Shown: positions 34,728 through 40,559 of the stretch, one piece after another
Layout: each line of letters begins with the position of its first letter
Numbering within the stretch: the stretch's first letter is position 1
Assembly (NCBI GenBank): GCA_004297845.1
Contig: SCSP01000153.1
Span: forward strand, 1 to 40,559
Source: Bacteroidota bacterium
Lineage (GTDB): Bacteria; Bacteroidota; Bacteroidia; Palsa-948
Direction of reading: 5' to 3'
DNA length: 40,559 bases
Notes under the pieces: model-generated
The model's input: only the letters and a program-made list of their open reading frames with translations
What the model was told of the DNA's origin: nothing
The model's database searches: none
Position numbers and translations under genes: made by a program

Positions 34728-35933
34728 TCAATTATTGGAATGAGTTGTTTCTAACTCAAGCATTAACGAATCTGCAAAATATTTAGTCGCCCAGTTGGGA
34801 AATGCAAAAGGTTCGTACTTCCCCCAAATGGGAAATGATCCCGGCATTGCACCTCTTGTATCGGCACGCTCGTTAAAATTTCGTTGCTGAATGTACACAA
34901 GCATATTGTTCATCTTTGTTGCAGCATAAAGATATGCCTCATTTTTGTACAGCCTATATAATTTAAGCCAAATAATTGCCAGTTGAGCACAGCCTGTGCA
35001 AATCAAGTATTCCGATCCTTTCCAATTCCAATCATACCTTCCGTTAAGGGAATTCTCTCGGTCGAAAATATCAAGAAGTACGTCTGCGGCTTTTTTTGCA
35101 GCAACAACAAACCGATCATCTTTGAGATACATTCCGCATTCCAGCAAACCATCAATTGTATAGGCAATGGTATGTGTAATAGGCCTGTCATTATGCTTTA
35201 TCGTGTTGTCGCAATCTTGGAACCAGCCATTTGACAGCTGCTTTTCGTTTATTATCCATTCCAGATTTCTAAGGGCTGTTTTACGATATGTTTCATTTCC
35301 GGTAATTTTATGTACCAGTAACAGAGGATGATCTACATAACTATCGTAAACCCTTTTCTCATTCATAAACGCAAACTTTTTCCATGAGCCATCCTGTTCC
35401 TGGATGGAACAAAGCCAATCACAGGCTTTTATAGCGGACTGCAGGTATTTTTTTTCTTCTGTGTAAGAGTATATTTCTACTAAGCCCCTTATCACCTGCC
35501 CTGTATTAAAAACAACTTCCGGCTTGTTGTCTTTTACGTACATACTTTGCCATCCACCACTTGGCCGTTGTATGGAAAGAAGCCAATCAGCACAGTCAAT
35601 TGCCTTTTTAATCATTTCGTTTTGAGCATTGGATTTTGCATACGAAACAAGGGTTGGAATTATATAACCTGAAGTTTCGGGATAGGAACCCGTCCACCCT
35701 TCTGCTATTTTATACGTTCCAAATCCTTTGTCCATGGAATTTTCCTGAGAATGTAATAACCAGCTTATTGATCTTTCAAGTGCTTTTTGTTTCTGGTGGG
35801 ATGAGTAGCTGTGTTTTAAAAATGATTTTTTAAGGTAATATGAAAAAAAATCCCGGACTAAAATCACCCTTTCTTTTCTTGCCAAAAGAGTTACAGAAAA
35901 ATAATTCAAATATCGTTTCAGGGATTTGATCAT
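34728..35933 (-). CDS. Alpha/alpha-toroid protein (glycosyl hydrolase / prenyltransferase-like fold), function unknown
   Basis: Repeated helical motifs with SISWLLHSQ, CADWLLSIQRPSGGWQ, CDWLCSIQEQDGSWKK, GWFQDCDNT. Confidence 0.6.
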   Translation of the reverse strand: MIKSLKRYLNYFSVTLLARKERVILVRDFFSYYLKKSFLKHSYSSHQKQKALERSISWLLHSQENSMDKGFGTYKIAEGWTGSYPETSGYIIPTLVSYAKSNAQNEMIKKAIDCADWLLSIQRPSGGWQSMYVKDNKPEVVFNTGQVIRGLVEIYSYTEEKKYLQSAIKACDWLCSIQEQDGSWKKFAFMNEKRVYDSYVDHPLLLVHKITGNETYRKTALRNLEWIINEKQLSNGWFQDCDNTIKHNDRPITHTIAYTIDGLLECGMYLKDDRFVVAAKKAADVLLDIFDRENSLNGRYDWNWKGSEYLICTGCAQLAIIWLKLYRLYKNEAYLYAATKMNNMLVYIQQRNFNERADTRGAMPGSFPIWGKYEPFAFPNWATKYFADSLMLELETTHSNN

Positions 35934-37246
35934 AAAGCAGCTTCTTTAATTACTTCTTCATAAACATATCTCCACCCTTTCCATTCCTTCCACTCATTGA
36001 GCATTTCATTATGCCAGATGCTGATGAACTCTCCGTTTACAGTTTTAATTTCTTTTATAATTCCTTTTGCTTTTTCTATTGCTTTCTCCGGAGAAAGATT
36101 TAAATAATTGTTCAGTGATCTGTCCATCACGGCAAAAGGATGGATGGTCAGATTAGTTTCCTCCTCTTTTTCTATGTCATAAAATTTATATGGAGTGCAG
36201 ATTCCCGCTCTGAATCCTACTTCATCCGCAAAGCCCATGCTATAATCGTCCGTAATTCCGGCCGCAAGAAGATTTCTGTATGTCTGTGGAAATTTAAGCA
36301 TCAAAAAATGCTGTCGGCTTTTTGTAACGGCTGTTCTATCCCCCGCGGGAGGGGGGCAGGGGGGAGGAATAATTTTTTCCAGCCTGTTTTTTTCAATTTT
36401 AATTTTTTCCGGGTTCTGATTGGATGCAAATGAGGGATGCATCCCTGTTTTCGCCTTTTCAGAAATAAATTTTATTAAAGATTGCATCATTCGGCTCGTG
36501 TGCGGCAGGTTTTTATCGTTTGGAGCCCAGTCGCCCAGCAGGAAAAAATAAATTGGGTTCAGGTTGTATTTTTGGTGCAACTCTAGTTGAAAATCATAGG
36601 TATCATAAGGGTCTTTTTCTTTTCCGGATAAAGTTTTTTTTCTTTTTGAAAAATCATCCCAATCGGATTTTATAATTGCTTTTATATAGCCTCCAACAGT
36701 TCTCGCAAAGCTTTTTCCAAGATATGCATATGCATTGTCGATATCGATAGTAGGGGTGTAACTGTACTGTTTATCAGGAAAAATGAAGCCATGGTATCGT
36801 GCAGAGATCATTTCCCGGATTTTCTTAGCCCAGGTATTTACAACCGGCTTATGAATAAAATTATTTTTATAAGCGAACGATTGCTTTGCTGAAAATCTTC
36901 CGTAATGATCTGCTGTAAATGGCAGGTATTCTTCGTACCTCGAAACAAGAAAAAATGTTAATGCAAAAATATCTTCTTCATTTTTGCTCTCCTCTCCCAT
37001 TGGAGAGGGGCTGGGGGTGAGGCGGGATGAGGTGTTAATTTCAGTTTCAAACAACAGTCCGCTGCTTTCAAAAAATATCTCATCTCCAATTTGTTTCTCC
37101 GTGTAACTGATTTTAGCTCCCTCAAGTTTTTGGAATACATCTGCATCGGATGTGATAGTATATTCTATCCCGAGGATGGAATTAAAGATCACATTGAACG
37201 TGTATTTAACGCGATTTGTAATCTGGTGTGTGTAGATGAGAAGCAT
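35930..37246 (-). CDS. Polysaccharide deacetylase-like family protein
   Basis: PTIDIDNAYAYLGKSFARTVGGYIKA, YDFQLELHQKYNLNPIYFFLLGDWAPNDKN, GMHPSFASN; sits next to wecB and overlaps the next gene by 4 bp. Confidence 0.75.
   Translation of the reverse strand: MLLIYTHQITNRVKYTFNVIFNSILGIEYTITSDADVFQKLEGAKISYTEKQIGDEIFFESSGLLFETEINTSSRLTPSPSPMGEESKNEEDIFALTFFLVSRYEEYLPFTADHYGRFSAKQSFAYKNNFIHKPVVNTWAKKIREMISARYHGFIFPDKQYSYTPTIDIDNAYAYLGKSFARTVGGYIKAIIKSDWDDFSKRKKTLSGKEKDPYDTYDFQLELHQKYNLNPIYFFLLGDWAPNDKNLPHTSRMMQSLIKFISEKAKTGMHPSFASNQNPEKIKIEKNRLEKIIPPPCPPPAGDRTAVTKSRQHFLMLKFPQTYRNLLAAGITDDYSMGFADEVGFRAGICTPYKFYDIEKEEETNLTIHPFAVMDRSLNNYLNLSPEKAIEKAKGIIKEIKTVNGEFISIWHNEMLNEWKEWKGWRYVYEEVIKEAAL
36334..36366 (-). 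repeat. Divergent palindromic element inside the deacetylase-like gene
   Basis: TTCTATCCCCCGCGGGAGGGGGGCAGGGGGGAGG; reverse complement aligns with CCTCACCCCCRRCCCCTCTCC with a few mismatches; encodes IIPPPCPPPAGDRT. Confidence 0.55.
36988..37025 (-). repeat. Copy of GC-rich palindromic element inside the deacetylase-like gene
   Basis: CTCCTCTCCCATTGGAGAGGGGCTGGGGGTGAGGCGGG; reverse complement CCTCACCCCCAGCCCCTCTCC differs from the selD copy at 2 of 21 positions; encodes SSRLTPSPSPMGEES. Confidence 0.85.
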
Positions 37247-37261
37247 TGCAGAAAGGAACGA

Positions 37262-38416
37262 TCAGTCCTTTGAAAAATTTTTGACGATTTCCTGGCAGAT
37301 AAACTCGGATGCATGCCCGTCACCAAAAACGGGTGGAAACGAAAGGTTTTTCTTGTTTCGGAACTGGATAAATGCGTTCATGATTTTTTTTTCATCCACA
37401 TCGGTCAGGATAGCGGTGCCGCTCTCCACCAGTTCAAGCCATTCGGTTTCGGGACGCAAAATGATGCAGGGTTTTTTGAAAAAGAAAGCCTCTTTCTGTA
37501 CGCCTCCTGAATCGGTGCAAACCAGCATACAGTTTTTTTCCAGCACGATCATTTCGAGGAAAGAGGCCGGTGGAATCATTACAAAATTCGGATTGGATCG
37601 CATGGCATCAAACACTTCTTTCTTCAGATTGCTTTGCAGCGCCTTTGAAGTCCGGGGATGAAGCGGAATTACAATTTTCAGCTTATTCTCGGATGAAATT
37701 TTATTCAGCGAAAGAAAAATGGAAGCAAAGCGTTCCGGATTATCCGTATTGTTATCACGATGAATGGTTGCCAGGATGTAATTGTTTGGCATCAGATCGT
37801 ATTGCTTTAAAATATCTGATTTCTTCTCCGCAATTTCTGAAAAATACAGTGCGTTATCATACATCACATCCCCACAGTGATACATTTTAGGGTTATCGAT
37901 CGTATAAGGTGTTTTGTTGAATTCGGGAAAACCTTCCTTTACAAGATTTATATATCCGTTTTTGGTTGGAGAGAAGAGCAGGGTGGAACAGTGATCACAA
38001 ACAATTCGGTTGATCTCTTCAGGCATACTTTTGTTGAAGGAACGCAGTCCCGCTTCAATGTGAACCACGGGGATATGAATCTTGGCGGCCGCAACAGCTC
38101 CTGCCAGGGTAGAATTGGTATCTCCGTAAAGCACCACGCAACCCGGCTTTTCTTTCAGCAGCAGATCCTCAATGCCCGAGAGCATGGCAGCGGTTTGTTT
38201 CCCGTGTGAGCCGGAGCCTGCCTGTAGATTATAATTCTCTTTCGGGATTTCCATCTCCTCAAAAAACACGCGCGACATATTATCGTCATAATGTTGCCCC
38301 GTATGCACTATTACTTCCTTTATTTTATCCGAAAATTTATTCCGTATAGCACGACTCAGCGCTGCCGCTTTAATAAACTGCGGCCTTGCGCCTATGATAG
38401 TAAGGATTTTGATCAC
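37262..38416 (-). CDS. wecB: UDP-N-acetylglucosamine 2-epimerase (non-hydrolyzing)
   Basis: VIKILTIIGARPQFIKAAALSRAI, HTGQHYDDNMS, VYGDTNSTLAGA, HIEAGLRSFN.MPEEINRI, TDSGGVQKEA, LRPETEW.E. GTG start at 38416 fits the family N-terminus better than the ORF-track start at 38488. Confidence 0.93.
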   Translation of the reverse strand: MIKILTIIGARPQFIKAAALSRAIRNKFSDKIKEVIVHTGQHYDDNMSRVFFEEMEIPKENYNLQAGSGSHGKQTAAMLSGIEDLLLKEKPGCVVLYGDTNSTLAGAVAAAKIHIPVVHIEAGLRSFNKSMPEEINRIVCDHCSTLLFSPTKNGYINLVKEGFPEFNKTPYTIDNPKMYHCGDVMYDNALYFSEIAEKKSDILKQYDLMPNNYILATIHRDNNTDNPERFASIFLSLNKISSENKLKIVIPLHPRTSKALQSNLKKEVFDAMRSNPNFVMIPPASFLEMIVLEKNCMLVCTDSGGVQKEAFFFKKPCIILRPETEWLELVESGTAILTDVDEKKIMNAFIQFRNKKNLSFPPVFGDGHASEFICQEIVKNFSKD

Positions 38417-38526
38417 GTTGTGGATTTCAAGATAACTGCGAATATACGAATGAAAAGAAAGTTGGCAATTTTCGGTGGTGGTTTGCAAGTGTGATTTGCA
38501 AATTCGTACAGATTCGTTACCCGTAA

Positions 38527-39216
38527 CTACATCATGCCCTCATCCGCAAAACTTAAATACCCGGTATCCGAAACAATCAGATGATCAAGGATTGGAATTT
38601 CCAAAAGTGCTCCTGCCTCTTTTAATTTTTTGGTAAGAGAAATGTCCTGGTCGCTGGGCCGGAGATTGCCCGATGGGTGGTTGTGGCAAAGGATGATTGA
38701 ACTTGCCAGGTGTTCCAGCGCAATTTTAAAAATTATTTTAGGATCCACCACGGTGCCTGATACACCGCCACGGCTTACAAACTCCTTTCGGATCACCGCA
38801 TTGAAGCGGTTTAAGAGCAGCACATGAAATTCTTCGTGCGGCAGGTCTAAAAATTGAGAATAAACAACTTGAAAAATATCTTTGCTGGAAGTTATCTTTT
38901 CTCGTTTTGTGATCTCCGTTTCCTTTCTTCTGCGCCCAAGTTCAAGGGCCGCAACAATGGATATAGCTTTAGCCTCGCCTATGCCTTTGAATTTTACAAG
39001 ATCCTTTACTGAAAGTTTGGCAAGTTCGTTCAGGCTGTTGCCAAAATTTGAAAGTATCCTCTTCGATAGTTCAACCGCAGTTTCATTCCGGGTTCCTGAG
39101 CCGATCAGGATGGCAATGAGTTCTGCATCGGTGAGCACATGTCTGCCTTTGCTGAGCAATTTTTCACGAGGTCTGTCTTCCTCCGCCCAGCTTTTTATGG
39201 TAAGTGTTTTTTCCAT
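38527..39216 (-). CDS. radC: RadC family protein (JAMM/MPN domain)
   Basis: IKSWAEEDRPREKLLSKGRHVLTDAELIAILIGSGTRNETAVELSKRIL; HNHPSGNLRPSDQDISLTKKL. Confidence 0.95.
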   Translation of the reverse strand: MEKTLTIKSWAEEDRPREKLLSKGRHVLTDAELIAILIGSGTRNETAVELSKRILSNFGNSLNELAKLSVKDLVKFKGIGEAKAISIVAALELGRRRKETEITKREKITSSKDIFQVVYSQFLDLPHEEFHVLLLNRFNAVIRKEFVSRGGVSGTVVDPKIIFKIALEHLASSIILCHNHPSGNLRPSDQDISLTKKLKEAGALLEIPILDHLIVSDTGYLSFADEGMM

Positions 39217-39260
39217 AGCCTGCCCTGACCATCCCGGAGAGAAATAAATTTGTTACTAAA

Positions 39261-39296
39261 ATAAAAAACCCTTCGCACATGGAAGGGTTATATTTT
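39261..39296 (-). terminator. Rho-independent-like terminator (symmetrical), downstream of rpsT
   Basis: AACCCTTC-GCACATG-GAAGGGTT flanked by A-rich/T-rich tracts. Confidence 0.75.
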
Positions 39297-39354
39297 TCTC
39301 CTCCCCTTCGGACAACCGCAAGTTGCGACCGAAGGTCAGCAGGGATGGTCCTAA

Positions 39355-39609
39355 TTATTTCAGCGTATTAACAATCCTGGTAAGTTTTGACTTGAGGTTT
39401 GCCGCTTTGTTTTTATGAATAAGATTGTTTTTTGCGAGTTTATCAAGCAATGAAGTAGCGCTTAGAAGCTGTTCAGTAGCGCTTTTCTTGTCTTGGTTTG
39501 CGCGCAATTTTTTTATAACGCCTTTCAGTGCATTCTTGCGGATGCGGTTTCTGGAGCGTTTAGTCTCGTTGGAGCGATTACGTTTTTTTGCGGATTTATG
39601 ATTTGCCAT
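39355..39609 (-). CDS. rpsT: 30S ribosomal protein S20
   Basis: MANHKSAKKRNRSNETKRSRNRIRKNALKGVIKKL...IHKNKAANLKSKLTRIVN. Confidence 0.95.
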   Translation of the reverse strand: MANHKSAKKRNRSNETKRSRNRIRKNALKGVIKKLRANQDKKSATEQLLSATSLLDKLAKNNLIHKNKAANLKSKLTRIVNTLK

Positions 39610-39923
39610 TTTTGTTTACTGTTTGATTAAGGGTGGCGAAGATAAAAATATTTCATATCCTAACTCTGAATAGAGGAAATTTATTTTTTCCTCCTCCATG
39701 GTAGAATAAAATAGGTATACGTTAAAAGGCATACCCTGCAGAAAAACCCCAAATGGTAACTATTGAAGAAAAAATGAAATTTGATTTCATGATTTTTATT
39801 TCTTAGATTTTTTTTGTTCGTTGCAGAACATAGGGTTTTCCATATTTTTTATATAGGATTGTTTTATGCTGAAACAATAAAGTGTCTTTTGAAATGGAAT
39901 AATTGTTGTTGCCTTTTTTCTCA

Positions 39924-40559
39924 TCATTCGTAACTCATGAATGGCGGTATTTTTTCGAAAGAATTATTATTCAACATTCGTGCGCTGATAGTTGACGAAC
40001 CGGGCCGGTGATAGGCATATTTTAATGAGTGCTCCAGGCGCGAAACCTGATTCTGCGAGAAAACAAATTCAGTAATAGTTGAAAGGGTCCAACCCATAAA
40101 GTTTTTCTCAATAAACTTTGTTCCGTTACAATCGGTGGTATAGCCGTTTGCATCAAAGTTAGTTCCTGATTTCTTATCATATTGATAAGTATCATTGCAA
40201 TAGTCTGTTCCTCCGCATGCGTCTTCATACGGGTGAATCAACCCCAAGAAGTGGCCCGTTTCATGAGTTAAACTTGTACCCGCATAGCTACCCCCGGGGG
40301 TTAAGAACAATATTCCTTCCACATAATTTGGAGGATTATCTTTATAATAATCCGTAGCAATTAATCCTGCAAGAGGATAATCGTTTGGAACGTAGGGCAT
40401 GGTTCCGCGTGAAGTATAATCACTGGTTTTAGCCATCCAAACATTCATGTACTTATTTGGATTCCACATGGATTGAAATGCCCAACCGGCTTGAAAGAAA
40501 TCAAGACTTACAAATGATGTTTCCGGACGATATATTCTTTCCACGCCTGTTTCAGCGAG
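39924..40559 (-). CDS. Pappalysin-like (M43-type) zinc metalloprotease, N-terminus beyond the window
   Basis: THETGHFLGLIHPYEDACGGTDYCNDT (HExxHxxGxxH); frame remains open to the window edge (LAETGVERIYRP). Confidence 0.8.
   Translation of the reverse strand, partial: LAETGVERIYRPETSFVSLDFFQAGWAFQSMWNPNKYMNVWMAKTSDYTSRGTMPYVPNDYPLAGLIATDYYKDNPPNYVEGILFLTPGGSYAGTSLTHETGHFLGLIHPYEDACGGTDYCNDTYQYDKKSGTNFDANGYTTDCNGTKFIEKNFMGWTLSTITEFVFSQNQVSRLEHSLKYAYHRPGSSTISARMLNNNSFEKIPPFMSYE

Noticed and set aside
39299-39352. CTCCTCCCCTTCGGACAACCGCAAGTTGCGACCGAAGG considered as another copy of the palindromic element
   Set aside because: Only the CTCCCC start is similar; the rest is a different CCTTCGG.../CCGAAGG inverted repeat and lacks the CCTCACCCCC tail.

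Overview
Bacteroidota-type chromosomal window with type IX secretion (T9SS) features. The identifiable gene order is: C-terminus of a probable monofunctional transglycosylase (mtgA); outer-membrane protein; GH18/CUB protein with a T9SS type A tail; a tRNA-Glu(TTC) locus; a PorP/SprF protein; one giant 5558-aa secreted repeat protein with a gliding-motility/CHU_C type B C-terminus; selD-mnmH(selU); a membrane protein; a beta-propeller-like T9SS protein; psd; a DUF4256 protein; a Cys/Lys-rich small secreted protein; upp; an 8-gene surface-glycan or acyl-modification cluster (FemAB/GNAT, AAC(3)-like, GNAT, ACP, adenylation enzyme, toroid protein, polysaccharide deacetylase-like, wecB); radC; rpsT; and an M43-like metalloprotease truncated by the window edge. 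The most interesting signals are: (1) a GIY-YIG nuclease ORF between a broken tRNA-Glu copy and an intact tRNA-Glu. The broken copy has a 28-nt palindrome in its anticodon loop, and the ORF start lies at the end of the tRNA homology, which looks like a tRNA-targeting mini mobile element. (2) Dispersed GC-rich palindromic elements (core CCTCACCCCC-RR-CCCCTCTCC...GGAGAGGGG), a second palindrome and short-word tandem repeats, inserted in frame in conserved genes (selD twice, psd, the porP signal peptide, the deacetylase twice, mnmH). (3) The giant protein, with 18 x 300-bp, 19 x ~243-bp and smaller repeat classes, serine codon-family switching and a 5-unit higher-order repeat. (4) A compact adenylation/ACP/AAC(3)/FemAB-like cluster of unknown product. 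All calls come from reading the sequence; no database search was run.
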